Origin: an uncultured Prevotella sp.
GTDB taxonomy: Bacteria > Bacteroidota > Bacteroidia > Bacteroidales > Bacteroidaceae
Assembly: GCF_946407605.1 (NCBI RefSeq)
Contig: NZ_CAMJOS010000002.1
Coordinates: 1-64,000 of the forward strand
DNA: 64,000 bases
Direction: 5' to 3'
In this document: piece after piece, positions 27,776 to 37,088 of the stretch
How the letters are laid out: each line of letters opens with the position of its first letter
Position numbering within the stretch: position 1 is the first letter of the stretch
The notes under the pieces: generated by a model
The model's input: the letters and a program-made list of their open reading frames with translations, nothing else
The model's database searches: none
Told to the model about the DNA's origin: nothing
Translations under genes and position numbers: made by a program

Positions 27776-28294
27776 TTAATAAGAATATCCCAATTTCTTC
27801 AGCACCTCGTCGGAGATGTCGATCTTGGGTGAACCGAAGATGATGCCGGCATCGCTGGCACGGTCGAGCACCAACTGATAACCACGGAGGTCGGCCACAT
27901 CCTTGATGGCATTATAGACCTCATCCTGAATAGGTGTCATCAGAGCAGTGCGTTTCTTGAACAATTCACCGTCAGGACCGAAATACTTACGTTTCAGGTC
28001 ACTAGCCTGCTTCTCTTTCTCCATGATGGCATCCTGCTTGGCTTTCTTCTGTTCTTTTGAGAGGAACACTACCTCATTCTGGTAGTTCTTGTACATGGTC
28101 TGGGCCTCAGTGGTAAGCGCATCGACCTCAGCCTGCCATTTCTTTGACACCTGCGAGAGTTGCTCGTTAGCTCGTTCGTAGGCAGGGATATTCTTAAAGA
28201 TATAATCCATGTCGACCAAAGCAAACTTCTGGGCAGAAGAAGTCAATGTCACACAGAAAGCGCATAAAACGCAGAAAAGAACTTTTTTAATCAT
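27776..28294 (-). CDS. OmpH/Skp-family periplasmic chaperone (first copy)
   Basis: This is a 172-residue exported protein with signal peptide MIKKVLFCVLCAFCVTLTSSAQ and the family opening KFALVDMDYIFKNIPAY. The long amphipathic coiled coil covers about 45-115, with KNYQNEVVFLSKEQKKAK, and the terminal domain includes GYQLVLDRASDAGIIFG. It follows bamA by 47 bases of AT-rich repeat-like spacer and precedes two paralogues. It is expected to be a periplasmic chaperone for substrates of the BAM complex. Confidence 0.92.
   Translation of the reverse strand: MIKKVLFCVLCAFCVTLTSSAQKFALVDMDYIFKNIPAYERANEQLSQVSKKWQAEVDALTTEAQTMYKNYQNEVVFLSKEQKKAKQDAIMEKEKQASDLKRKYFGPDGELFKKRTALMTPIQDEVYNAIKDVADLRGYQLVLDRASDAGIIFGSPKIDISDEVLKKLGYSY
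28252..28278 (-). repeat. 9-bp tandem repeat in the first OmpH-like signal peptide
   Basis: On the + strand, units CACAGAAAG, CGCATAAAA and CGCAGAAAA run in series. They encode the FCVLCAFCV core of the signal peptide. The period is a multiple of three, unlike the SusD repeats. Confidence 0.55.
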
Positions 28295-28341
28295 AACTCT
28301 CTGTTTTAATTATCAATTCTGAATTTCTATTCTCAATTATA
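28295..28341 (-). repeat. AATTGA-type degenerate spacer between bamA and ompH
   Basis: On the coding strand the gap contains AATTGAGAATAG, AATTCAG, AATTGAT and AATT. It is a weaker relative of the AATTGAN heptads at 12914-12950. I see no promoter box in it. Confidence 0.5.
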
Positions 28342-31065
28342 TTAGAACTCTTGTCCCAGTACGAAGTGGAACTGTCCGCCACCACGCTGCCAGCCACCAC
28401 TATAGTAGACCTTGTCGAAACCGTAGGCCCAGTCGATACCCATCAATCCAACCATTGGCAGATAGAGACGTACGCCGAAGCCTGCGGAGCGTTTCATGTC
28501 GAAGGGATTGAAATCGCGTGTCTTAGCCCAAGCATTACCACCTTCGAGGAAGCCCAGTCCGTAGATGGTGGTGTTACCCAACATAAAGGGATAACGCAAC
28601 TCGAGCGTGAAGCGGTCGTAGGCATAGGCATCGTAGGAACTATAGCGACTGCCTGTCCACTCTCCACCCATGACATAAGCCGTTGATGAGATAGAACCGT
28701 TGTCATATCCGCGCAGACCAATGGTCTCTTCTGCATAGCTGGTAGAATAGCCACTCATACCGTCACCACCCACATAGAAGGTCTCGAAGGGTGACTTCTT
28801 ATTCTTATTATAGGAGCCTAAAAGTCCAAACTCCACACGTGTCATCAGCACGAAGCACTTCTGTCCACTGCTAAGGGCGGTATAGGTGCGGTTCTTAAAC
28901 TTCCACTTGTGATACTCCACCCATTTATATTTCTCAGCCTGCTCGTTCTGCCAACGGTCGTAGTCATTGTTATAAGTGGTCTGCGTGGCCAAATTAGCAT
29001 AGTCTTTGCCATCGAAGAGTGACCAAGGCGGGGTGAGTGATACAGACACCATGAACTCTGAACCCTGACGCGGGAAGAGGGGGTTGTCCGTCGAGGTACG
29101 TGACAGAGCCAGACTCAGGTTAATATTATTACAGTTACCATTAGAGATAAGGAAATACTGCCAGTCTTTCAGCATATAACGTTGATATGCCAGCGTGGTT
29201 GACAACTGGAAGTAGTCATCGGGCCAGCGCAGACGCTTACCCCACCCTAACGAGACACCAATAAGTTGAATATACTTGTCATCGTCGAGATAGCTCTCAT
29301 AGTTATTGTAATAACCATTATTATAATAACCCATACCTGAGTACATATAGCTCAGGGAGTTGAGATAGGCCGAGTTGTAGTAGTTGCTCGACACGTCGGT
29401 CTGCTTAGAGTAATAGACACCGACGCTGAGGGCGTTAGGACGCTTGCCACCAAACCATCCCGTAGAATAGCTGGCGTTATAAGAACGATAGTAACGACCG
29501 TTGGTCTGGAAATTCAGTCCAATCTGCTCGCCATCACCAGCAGGCAGGAACCCACGATGTAACTTATTCTTACCCAACAAGTTGCGTAAAGAGAAGTTGT
29601 TGAACTTGATACCCACACGACCAATGATACCTGTCTGACCCCATCCTAACGACAGTTCCAACTGGTCGTTGGACTTCTGTTCGAGATTCCAGTCGATATC
29701 AACGGTACCATTCTCATAGTCGGGCTTCACATCGGGAGATACCGACTCTGGGTCAAAATAACCCATCGACGCAATCTCACGGGCAGAACGCATAATAGCC
29801 TCCTTGCTGAAGAGGTCACCAGGCTTGGTACGCAATTCACGACGTACCACTTCCTCGTAAAGACGATCGTTACCATAGATGTTCACCTTATTGAGGTGGG
29901 CTTGAGGACCTTCCTGGATACGTACCTCCACATCGATGGAGTCACCTACAACATTGATGTCGGTGGGTTCAACGTTGGAGAACACATAACCATTATTATA
30001 ATAATAGTTGTGTACGGCATCATCGTCTTCAAACAGGCGCTTATTCATGAGCTTCTGGTTATAAACATCGCCGCTCTTCATGCCCAGCAGGCCATTAAGA
30101 TCATCGGTATTGAACACCGTATTACCAGCCCACGAGATGTTGCGCAAGTAATATTTGTCGCCTTCATCAATGTGAAACAGCACACTGACATGTTTCTCAT
30201 CCACATTCCACACAGAGTCTTCGATGATGGCGGCATCACGGAATCCCAGCTCGTTGTAATAGTCTATGAGGTTGCGCTTGGCTTCTGCATAGCGTTCTGG
30301 GGTGAATTTCTTCTTCGTCTTAAAAAGGTTCTTCAGCTTGCCAGCCTCATGAAGGGTCTTCAGGGCACTCTTGGAAAAGAACTGTCCTTTAATCTGACTA
30401 TCGGATAACTTATCGTTGCCCTCGAGGATAATCTCCTTGACACGCATCTTGTCTTTCTTGTCAATATAAACGTCAAGAATCACTTGGTTCTTGCCAGTGA
30501 TATCATCACTCTGGCGGATATCAATCTCAGCATTCTTATAACCTTTGTCATCGAAATATTTCTTTGCCAGGATGGTGGCACGGTCAATGACATTCTTGGT
30601 GAGACTGGTACCCTTAGCCATTCCGAGTTTGCTTTCCAAGTCAGAACGTTCGCCCTTCTTGACACCATGATACTGAATATCACTGATACGTGGACGCAGA
30701 GACAAATGGATGCAAAGATAAACTTTCGAGTCGACAATAGAGTCGGCAGTGATTGATACTTCTGAGAACAGGCCGTGCTTCCAATAGCGCTTCACTGCCT
30801 CTGTGATTTCACTACCCGGCACTTCGATGGACTGACCCACATAAAGCTGAGACAGGTTTATAAGCACAACATCCTCGTAGTCGTCGACACCTTTGACGGT
30901 GATACCTCCAATCTCACACTGACGCGGTGTGCCGGCATATGAGATATCGGGATTGACAATCTTGTTTTGCGCGAAGGCTCCAATAGGCGTAAAGGCAAAA
31001 AGGCAGAAAGGCAGAACACCCCTCACCAATCCTTTTACCTTATCTATGATACTAAAACAGATCAC
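28342..31065 (-). CDS. bamA: Outer-membrane protein assembly factor BamA
   Basis: This 907-residue Omp85-family protein inserts beta-barrel proteins into the outer membrane. After the signal peptide (ending TPIGAFAQ, near residue 33) come successive POTRA repeats to about 440, for example RVKEIILEGNDKLSDSQI and HLNKVNIYGNDRLYEEVVRRELRTKPGDLFS. The C-terminal barrel has VRLYLPMVGLMGIDWAYGFD and ends in an aromatic residue (FVLGQEF). The only plausible start I see is GTG at 31065, 24 bases after the uppS stop. The signal-peptide codons contain an 8-base tandem repeat. Neighbouring ompH genes encode the matching chaperones. Confidence 0.95.
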   Translation of the reverse strand: MICFSIIDKVKGLVRGVLPFCLFAFTPIGAFAQNKIVNPDISYAGTPRQCEIGGITVKGVDDYEDVVLINLSQLYVGQSIEVPGSEITEAVKRYWKHGLFSEVSITADSIVDSKVYLCIHLSLRPRISDIQYHGVKKGERSDLESKLGMAKGTSLTKNVIDRATILAKKYFDDKGYKNAEIDIRQSDDITGKNQVILDVYIDKKDKMRVKEIILEGNDKLSDSQIKGQFFSKSALKTLHEAGKLKNLFKTKKKFTPERYAEAKRNLIDYYNELGFRDAAIIEDSVWNVDEKHVSVLFHIDEGDKYYLRNISWAGNTVFNTDDLNGLLGMKSGDVYNQKLMNKRLFEDDDAVHNYYYNNGYVFSNVEPTDINVVGDSIDVEVRIQEGPQAHLNKVNIYGNDRLYEEVVRRELRTKPGDLFSKEAIMRSAREIASMGYFDPESVSPDVKPDYENGTVDIDWNLEQKSNDQLELSLGWGQTGIIGRVGIKFNNFSLRNLLGKNKLHRGFLPAGDGEQIGLNFQTNGRYYRSYNASYSTGWFGGKRPNALSVGVYYSKQTDVSSNYYNSAYLNSLSYMYSGMGYYNNGYYNNYESYLDDDKYIQLIGVSLGWGKRLRWPDDYFQLSTTLAYQRYMLKDWQYFLISNGNCNNINLSLALSRTSTDNPLFPRQGSEFMVSVSLTPPWSLFDGKDYANLATQTTYNNDYDRWQNEQAEKYKWVEYHKWKFKNRTYTALSSGQKCFVLMTRVEFGLLGSYNKNKKSPFETFYVGGDGMSGYSTSYAEETIGLRGYDNGSISSTAYVMGGEWTGSRYSSYDAYAYDRFTLELRYPFMLGNTTIYGLGFLEGGNAWAKTRDFNPFDMKRSAGFGVRLYLPMVGLMGIDWAYGFDKVYYSGGWQRGGGQFHFVLGQEF
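30985..31016 (-). repeat. 8-bp tandem repeat in the bamA signal-peptide coding region
   Basis: On the + strand, AGGCGTAA, AGGCAAAA and two AGGCAGAA units run without gaps. On the coding strand they encode LPFCLFAFTP. As the period is 8, a unit change would alter the reading frame. Confidence 0.65.
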
Positions 31066-31089
31066 TTTATTATCTTCTTTATTTCTTTT

Positions 31090-31878
31090 TTACTTTTCAC
31101 TTTCCTCCTCTTCCACCTGAGCCTCTGTCTTTCCATAACGACGCTGGCGACTCTGGAAACTCTCTATAGCCTTGTGAAGCTCTTTTTCATCAAAGTCAGG
31201 CCAATAGGTGTCGCAGAAATACAGCTCTGAATAGGCTATCTGCCACAACAGATAGTTGGAGATACGCACCTCGCCGCCTGTGCGGATGAGCAAGTCGGGG
31301 TCGGGCATGAAGTTGGTGCAGAGATGCTGGCTGATAAACTCCTCGGTGATATCTTCGGCGCGGATGCCACCCGTCTTGATGTTCTTAAAGATGTTCTCGG
31401 GAAGTTCATCCATGTCATGTACCTCACTGACAATCTGCTTCACAGCATTGGTAATCTCCCAGCGGCTGCTATAGCTTAAGGCTACTACCATGGTCATGGC
31501 ATCGTTCTTGGCTGTATGTTCCTCTGTCTCGTGCAATTTCTGCTGCACAGCATCGGGCAGGCGCTTGACATCGCCAATAACGCGGAAGCGGACATTGTTC
31601 TTCATGAAGATCTCATCCTCCAGCGAGCTAAGCACCAGTCCCATCAGGGCTGCCACCTCGTTGTCGGGGCGATTCCAGTTCTCAGTAGAGAAGGTGTAGA
31701 GCGTGAGGAACTTCACACCCAGTCGGGTGCACTCTGAGGTGATGCGTCGCACGGCCTCTACACCAGCCTGATGGCCGAAGGTGCGCTCCTTGCCACGCTC
31801 CATGGCCCAGCGACCGTTGCCGTCCATGATAATGGCAATGTGCTGTGGTATGCGGGTCATATCTAATTGATTATTCAT
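31090..31878 (-). CDS. uppS: Isoprenyl transferase (undecaprenyl diphosphate synthase)
   Basis: This is a cis-prenyltransferase of about 262 residues that makes undecaprenyl diphosphate, the lipid carrier for peptidoglycan and O-antigen. The diagnostic [12 protein letters not shown] (catalytic Asp near residue 19), [24 protein letters not shown] and the C-terminal [20 protein letters not shown] and WPDF are all present. I use ATG 31878. A GTG two codons earlier and the ATG of MTRIPQH at 31860 are alternatives. The last codons (GAA AGT GAA AAG TAA) resemble the AGTGAAA spacer repeat. It is in an operon with bamA downstream. Confidence 0.97.
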   Translation of the reverse strand: MNNQLDMTRIPQHIAIIMDGNGRWAMERGKERTFGHQAGVEAVRRITSECTRLGVKFLTLYTFSTENWNRPDNEVAALMGLVLSSLEDEIFMKNNVRFRVIGDVKRLPDAVQQKLHETEEHTAKNDAMTMVVALSYSSRWEITNAVKQIVSEVHDMDELPENIFKNIKTGGIRAEDITEEFISQHLCTNFMPDPDLLIRTGGEVRISNYLLWQIAYSELYFCDTYWPDFDEKELHKAIESFQSRQRRYGKTEAQVEEEESEK

Positions 31879-31896
31879 AATCACTATATTGTTTTC

Positions 31897-32616
31897 TTAT
31901 TCTCTGTCGTTATGACATGTCTTGCATTTCTCCAGAAACTCATAGGTCAGTGCGACTTGTATGGTGGAGTAGCAGTCGGTATTTTTAAACAGTTCGGTGC
32001 TTTTGATGCCGTAAGGGTCGCGAATGCCATCAAGCTTGTCGCTGCCCGAGATGTGCATCATCCACTCTAACGAGAGGTTAAGTCGACTCTGCAACTTATA
32101 TTTCACACCGAAGCCGATAGGCATTTGAAAAGCCACTACCGACTCATCTGCCTTGGCGAAGGCCAGACCAGCGCCTAGGGCGATATAAGGAGTGAGAGGC
32201 TTGGCGCCATAATATTCGCGTCCCGTGCCATAAGGCCAGAAGTTATACTCGAATTTCAGGCTGAGGTCGGCCAACTTTGTCTTGAAAGACACTGGCTCCA
32301 TAGCACCGGGCTGGTCAGCAGACTCTGGATACCAGGTGTTGGCATTCTTCGAGTAGCCTTTCAACGTTCCATAGTTCAACTGTGCACTCCATGCCACCCT
32401 TGGGTTACTCTTGTATTTTGCCACAATACCACCCATGGGTTGGAAGTCTTTCAGCAGGCTGCCGTTGAAGTCGCCCAGATAGTTCATGAGACCTACGCCA
32501 GCTCCAATCTCCATCTTATACTCCGGCTCGTCCTGTGCGCAAACAGCTGCTGGCCTTATAACGGCTAGCAGCAGAAAGCAGATGCTCAAGATGGACGATG
32601 AAATGGAGAATTTCAT
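31897..32616 (-). CDS. DUF6089-family outer-membrane beta-barrel protein
   Basis: This protein of about 239 residues starts at ATG 32616, giving a clear signal peptide (MKFSISSSILSIC to AAVCAQ). The mature part begins YKMEIGAGVGLMNYLGDFNG and continues with alternating strands such as WSAQLNYGTLKGYS, LSLKFEYNFWPYG and PYIALGAGLAFA, consistent with a small beta barrel. Bacteroidetes genomes conserve this family directly upstream of uppS and bamA. Its function is not established, and the context suggests a link to envelope assembly. An earlier ATG at 32661 overlaps the preceding gene and would lose the signal peptide. Confidence 0.85.
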   Translation of the reverse strand: MKFSISSSILSICFLLLAVIRPAAVCAQDEPEYKMEIGAGVGLMNYLGDFNGSLLKDFQPMGGIVAKYKSNPRVAWSAQLNYGTLKGYSKNANTWYPESADQPGAMEPVSFKTKLADLSLKFEYNFWPYGTGREYYGAKPLTPYIALGAGLAFAKADESVVAFQMPIGFGVKYKLQSRLNLSLEWMMHISGSDKLDGIRDPYGIKSTELFKNTDCYSTIQVALTYEFLEKCKTCHNDRE

Positions 32617-32635
32617 GTAGGCAGTGGTATGAGGT

Positions 32636-33862
32636 TTAACGTTTCCAGACCTGTCCGGCATTGGTCACCAGCCAAAGGTTACCCTGTTTATCGGCAGTCA
32701 TGGCGAACGCTGTGCCTTGGATATCGCTAGGCAGTTCGTAATTGCTATTCTGATGCCAAGTGAGACCTTGGTCACGTGAGGTGTAAACAATTTTGTTACT
32801 GCCTAAAGCATAAAGCACTTTATCAACATATGCAATCGACAGGTTGTTCTGCTGAGGCAATACGAAATAGTTGCCGGCCTCAATGGGCATGTACACCCAT
32901 TGACCTCCCTTGTAATCGCCACCATACTGACTGACTTTGCGCCAGAAGCACACATCGCCCTGTTGGTTGGTACCTGCCATCAGCACGAAGTCAGCAGAAT
33001 CGATAGGAGTATAATTCCAATATGTCATGGCAATCTGGCTGGTAGGCAGCAAGGAGGCATCCTCGTCGAGAGCCTCATCCTGCCAAGTGACGCCATTGTC
33101 AACAGAGTGTTTCATCTTTCCATCGCTACCCTTTGCAAAAAGCTCGGCAGAAGCAGAACCCAGCAAGAGGCTGAGGTCGGCTGTGGCGACATCCTGCCAG
33201 TTGTCCAGGTCACTAGATTGCTGCACCTTGGTGCCATTCATTCTGTAGGCAATGCCATCTTTCACCACAACACCTCGATCAACCAATCTGACGCTGTCGG
33301 CAAAAGCAACGAGAACCTTGTCTGCCCATCCTTCAAGTGCTGTCTCAGTAGCCGTCTTCTTCCATCCCAGCTTCATACCATCGGTCTTACTGACTGTGAG
33401 CGTCATGGTGTAGTCACGCTCATAGGTCAAATCAGATGAGTATACACGAATAATACGGGGAGTCGTGAAGTCAATGGAGTCATAGGCGCTGATGAGCGCA
33501 TATTTGCCATTGGAAGGATCTTTCATCGTAGCGATACTGTTATTCTTGGTTGAGATACTGCTGAGAAGCACATGGGCAAGGTCTGTACCTTGCGGCAGTT
33601 CAATATTGTTGTAGATGAGGTTGTTGACCTGATCTACAGTCATGTAATAATTTGAACCTGTCAACACCGTCTTGATAATAGTATCATTTCCTGTGTTTGA
33701 CGATGTGGTTTGTGTATAGCAGTTCAGAGAACCTAAAGTGATGGCAGTGACAGCCGCATCGCTATAGGCTACATCAGAGTCCGTGTCATTGTCTTTGAGG
33801 CACGATGTGACTGTCAGCGAGAGTGCGAATAGGATGTACAGCACCCGATAATTTCTTTTCAT
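32636..33862 (-). CDS. DUF6242-type lipoprotein with propeller-like repeats
   Basis: This lipoprotein of about 408 residues starts at ATG 33862 (MKRNYRVLYILF), with lipobox TVTSC and LKDNDTDSD following. An N-terminal beta-sandwich domain (about 30-150) is followed by repeats typical of exo-alpha-sialidase-like or BNR propellers: VQQSSDLDNWQDV, KHSVDNGVTWQDEAL, VYTSRDQGLTWHQNS and NLWLVTNAGQVWKR. The final gene product has no obvious catalytic residues. It is the first gene of the envelope operon and has a TAnnTTTG box 28 bases upstream. Its precise function is unknown. Confidence 0.8.
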   Translation of the reverse strand: MKRNYRVLYILFALSLTVTSCLKDNDTDSDVAYSDAAVTAITLGSLNCYTQTTSSNTGNDTIIKTVLTGSNYYMTVDQVNNLIYNNIELPQGTDLAHVLLSSISTKNNSIATMKDPSNGKYALISAYDSIDFTTPRIIRVYSSDLTYERDYTMTLTVSKTDGMKLGWKKTATETALEGWADKVLVAFADSVRLVDRGVVVKDGIAYRMNGTKVQQSSDLDNWQDVATADLSLLLGSASAELFAKGSDGKMKHSVDNGVTWQDEALDEDASLLPTSQIAMTYWNYTPIDSADFVLMAGTNQQGDVCFWRKVSQYGGDYKGGQWVYMPIEAGNYFVLPQQNNLSIAYVDKVLYALGSNKIVYTSRDQGLTWHQNSNYELPSDIQGTAFAMTADKQGNLWLVTNAGQVWKR

Positions 33863-33889
33863 TGAGTCTTCTTTATTCAATTTTGCCTG

Positions 33890-33897
33890 CAAATTTA
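33890..33897 (-). promoter_or_regulatory. -7 promoter box of the envelope operon
   Basis: The minus strand reads TAAATTTG, matching the Bacteroidetes -7 consensus TAnnTTTG. It lies 28 bases before the DUF6242 start codon. A TTTG 23 bases further upstream (33921-33924) could be the -33 element, though the spacing is slightly long. Confidence 0.55.
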
Positions 33898-33912
33898 CGC
33901 ACAAAAAAGCAA

Positions 33913-33935
33913 AAAGCGGCCAAAATGACCGCTTT
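33913..33935 (-). terminator. Terminator of the CE6-CE15 transcript
   Basis: A 7-bp stem, AAAGCGG at 33913-33919 and CCGCTTT at 33929-33935, is followed on the minus strand by TTTTTGCTTTTTTG. It lies about 85 bases after the CE15 stop codon. Confidence 0.75.
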
Positions 33936-34019
33936 ATTAAATAAAATATATCTTTATAGCCTATATTTTAAGTTGTTTTTAGGTTTGTGCGCGCGATTTT
34001 GCGTCCAAAACCATATTTT

Positions 34020-35204
34020 TTAGTGTTTAAACTTGTCGGTTTTCACTATCCTGACGTCGCTGGTATCGGCAGAACGACCAAGTAAGAAGCGATCGATAAA
34101 TGCCTGAACCTCTGGCACCTGACTATCGGGTAGCTGACAATGTCCATGACCGTCAACAATACTCCACCCCATGCGGTCAGCTACGCCAAAACGCTCCCAG
34201 ACCTTACGGGCTGCCTGTGCAGAGGGCAACATAGCTTCATCGGCCAGCCATTTATAGTCGGGGTTGCCCAATAACAGCAGGGCACGAGGGAAGACGAGCG
34301 CACACAACTCATGCTGGTCATAAGGCAGGCGATAGACCGAGTCACCATGGAAATTCTCGAGCTGGCTCTCCTTAAACCAGTGATAGTCTGTTCTGTCAAG
34401 GCTCTCCACTTCATCCAGAGTGTGTGATACACGCCAGGCAGCAGCACCACCGCCACCAGGTTCTTGAGCAATAGTCAGCGCCACACGTTCATCGAAAGCA
34501 CCGCAATAAAGGGCCATCTTTCCGGCATACGAACAACCCGTAACACCAATATGCTGAGTGTCAATCTTCGTTACTTCAGGACCTAATTGCTGCAGTCCGT
34601 CGATGATACGGCTCAATCCCCAAGCCCATTCGCTATAAGCGCCATTGTCCTTCAAATCAGGATAGAGACGGTCGAAATTATGTTCTCCTCTTTCATGGTG
34701 GCGGCCAAACTGTCCGTAGTCGTTCACTTGTTTTTCGTGGAACACCATTGTAGCAATGGGTCTATCATCAAACAGTTTTCTGGGCAGGGAGATACCACTG
34801 GTGCCTATCATAACAGCATAAGGTGCCTGACCTGTTTTGGGATAACGAATCTCTGAACGCAAGGTCAGTGTCTGTCCATTGACAGTAACATCGACTATCA
34901 GCGTGTCACCATCCATGCGAGCCTTCACCTGCTCGGGCTTCACCGCAGGTTTCTCTCCAATGCCGTAATGCTGAATCTGGGCTGCGATCTCAGCACGGCG
35001 TTTGCCCCAATCTTTATATTTCTTAACACCTTTCAGAGGATCGGGTAACTCTCTAATAATGGGCAGTTTGTCTACGGAAGGCAGGGCTGGTTTCTTGTAA
35101 AGAGCAAAGGTATTCTCCGCTTTAAAAACCAGTGGTACTTCAGGTTCATCAGCCATACCCGACAAGGGTGCCATGGCCAGCAATAATTTGATGATTGATT
35201 TCAT
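34020..35204 (-). CDS. CE15 glucuronoyl esterase-like hydrolase
   Basis: This is a 394-residue exported alpha/beta hydrolase with a short signal peptide (to about residue 18, SGMADE). The CE15 triad is readable: nucleophile S225 in VTGCSYAGKMAL, acid E248 in IAQEPGGGGAA and H355 in DGHGHCQLP. CE15 enzymes cleave the ester between 4-O-methylglucuronic acid of xylan and lignin alcohols. The residue W345 of the RMGW segment and the aromatic-rich loops fit a sugar-binding cleft (inference). The gene lies 20 bases after the CE6 gene on the same strand, so the two esterases are probably co-transcribed and act on substituted xylan. Confidence 0.88.
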   Translation of the reverse strand: MKSIIKLLLAMAPLSGMADEPEVPLVFKAENTFALYKKPALPSVDKLPIIRELPDPLKGVKKYKDWGKRRAEIAAQIQHYGIGEKPAVKPEQVKARMDGDTLIVDVTVNGQTLTLRSEIRYPKTGQAPYAVMIGTSGISLPRKLFDDRPIATMVFHEKQVNDYGQFGRHHERGEHNFDRLYPDLKDNGAYSEWAWGLSRIIDGLQQLGPEVTKIDTQHIGVTGCSYAGKMALYCGAFDERVALTIAQEPGGGGAAAWRVSHTLDEVESLDRTDYHWFKESQLENFHGDSVYRLPYDQHELCALVFPRALLLLGNPDYKWLADEAMLPSAQAARKVWERFGVADRMGWSIVDGHGHCQLPDSQVPEVQAFIDRFLLGRSADTSDVRIVKTDKFKH

Positions 35205-35224
35205 AAAGATGTTATTGGTTGATA

Positions 35225-36934
35225 TTATTTAATTAAAATCTTCTTTCCGCCTTTGAGATAGATACCTGGTCGTAGAATCTTTTGATGCACCTGACGGCCC
35301 AACAGGTCGTAAGTCGCAGCGTTTTCTACAGGATCATTGTTAATAGCCTCAATACCAGTAATATCCTCATTAGTCAGATAGATATCTTCCATCTTAAGAG
35401 TAACTACTGCAGTACTATAGAAACTGACGATACAAACATGTGACGGACTGATTTTACGACCCGAACGCACCATATCGTTAAGGTCTATATATACCATCGT
35501 ATCATTCTTGCCGATTGTCTTGCTAAAATAGCTGGAAGACGAAGCATCGTTCTGAGCGAAGATGCGCACTGTGCAACTTTGCTTCTGGACAGGTTCCTTA
35601 AGCTTGATTACCAGATACTTATAATCAGACATGTCTGCACCTGCATCATATGCCCAACCTATCTGCGATGTGGCTTTCATGGAGAATGTGCTGTCTGCCT
35701 CAGTGAAACTGGCATTACCCTTGAAAAGGGTCAGACTCTCCTGCTTGAAGGGGAAGAACTTCACGTCGAGCATGGTGGTATCCTTCTTCAGTTCGTTGCG
35801 CAGGAAATCCATATAAATGACTTCGACAGCACCACTACCCTCATACTTGGGCGAAAGGACGCCATTATTGATAACAAGGTCTTCACTATTGAAAATCAGA
35901 CTTCCAGACACGTCTTCCTTATGATTATCTTTGAAGGTAGCCGTGGCAGAAATGTTATGGCCTATGTACTGACCGGGCATAGCCGACATGCTTTCAGGCA
36001 CTTCCATGTTGACACTCTTTGCCAGATAGAAATTCTTATAACCATAAGTCAGATTATAGGCTGTGTCACAAAGCAGCTCCTTACCCATCAACTCAAGGGC
36101 GGCAAAAGCGTAGCGCTTACCCAAGATACGATAGCCCAGGGCACTAAAGTGCCAAGGATCCTGACCATTGCCAGGCAGTCCTTCGGAACTGATGACATGC
36201 GAAGTGGGAACCACGCTGGGCATACGATCCACTTGCACGTTATGACCATAACATGAACCACCATTTTCCTGACGCAGGGTCTCACCAACGAACAGGGGGA
36301 CACTGTCGGCAGAAAGACCGAGGTCTGTCAACATATCGTTATAGATTTTCTTGACCATATTGGGCCAGTTAGGGTCTCCGTTGTTCGAGCAACCCTGATG
36401 CAGCAAGATACCCTTAATGACACCCGATTCCTGTGCCTTCTTGGCCATGTCGATGAGACGTCCATAGGGATTACCGCCGTAATGGTTTTTGGCAATCTGT
36501 GCCCACCACTCATTGGGGTTCTGGTTCAATTTCTGCTGGTATTTGTCTTTATCGAACATCTCAATAGGACTACCACCCATGGCCACAGCTACCACACCCA
36601 CCTTCACGTCGGCAGGAAGGGCGGCTACCATGGTGCGACCAAAATAATCAGTGGGGCCGAGTTTGCCTACCGGACTGACAATTGGACATTTGGCAACATA
36701 CCACTTTCCCAAGGTACGCGACGGCGAGGAGAAGTTACAGGTAGCCAGCATCTTAAATCGTGGGTCCACGGAATTATCTATTGACTCCCATTGAGCATTG
36801 CCTTCCATGTTTGACTGTCCGAAACACAGGTAAATATAAAAGTTGGGATCTACTTCGGCGTTAGCCTTTTGTGCTTGTGTGGCTCCCATCAAAGTCAGGG
36901 CACCCATAGCGATTGCAAGTATTGGTCGTTTCAT
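35225..36934 (-). CDS. CE6-type acetylxylan esterase with C-terminal domain and T9SS-like tail
   Basis: This is a 569-residue secreted esterase of the SGNH/sialate-O-acetylesterase fold. The signal peptide ends near residue 26. The catalytic block I shows CFGQSNMEG with S41. VAVAMGGSPIEMF and LLHQGCSNNG supply oxyanion-hole-type motifs, and DPWHFSALGY supplies D259 and H262. After about residue 285 comes a beta-sandwich region (about 300-540) with probable carbohydrate-binding character, then a T9SS-like tail (YDLLGRQV, PGIYLKGGKKILIK). It likely removes acetyl groups from xylan or related plant polymers. It is upstream of CE15 in the same transcript and separate from the main SusCD locus. 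Confidence 0.85.
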   Translation of the reverse strand: MKRPILAIAMGALTLMGATQAQKANAEVDPNFYIYLCFGQSNMEGNAQWESIDNSVDPRFKMLATCNFSSPSRTLGKWYVAKCPIVSPVGKLGPTDYFGRTMVAALPADVKVGVVAVAMGGSPIEMFDKDKYQQKLNQNPNEWWAQIAKNHYGGNPYGRLIDMAKKAQESGVIKGILLHQGCSNNGDPNWPNMVKKIYNDMLTDLGLSADSVPLFVGETLRQENGGSCYGHNVQVDRMPSVVPTSHVISSEGLPGNGQDPWHFSALGYRILGKRYAFAALELMGKELLCDTAYNLTYGYKNFYLAKSVNMEVPESMSAMPGQYIGHNISATATFKDNHKEDVSGSLIFNSEDLVINNGVLSPKYEGSGAVEVIYMDFLRNELKKDTTMLDVKFFPFKQESLTLFKGNASFTEADSTFSMKATSQIGWAYDAGADMSDYKYLVIKLKEPVQKQSCTVRIFAQNDASSSSYFSKTIGKNDTMVYIDLNDMVRSGRKISPSHVCIVSFYSTAVVTLKMEDIYLTNEDITGIEAINNDPVENAATYDLLGRQVHQKILRPGIYLKGGKKILIK

Positions 36935-36971
36935 ATTTATTAGTGATTTGCGTTATTGATGAATGACGGTG

Positions 36972-36979
36972 CAAAATTA
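36972..36979 (-). promoter_or_regulatory. -7 promoter box of the CE6-CE15 pair
   Basis: The minus strand reads TAATTTTG, a match to TAnnTTTG, 38 bases before the CE6 start codon. I see no convincing -33 TTTG at the usual distance. Confidence 0.5.
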
Positions 36980-37088
36980 CGAAGAATCCTTGATTAATGA
37001 TTATTGTTTTGTTTCATGCATTATTACAATTGTCGCATATCACCCTTTTGCACAGGTTTATTCTTTACCCCTTTTATCATTATGAGAC

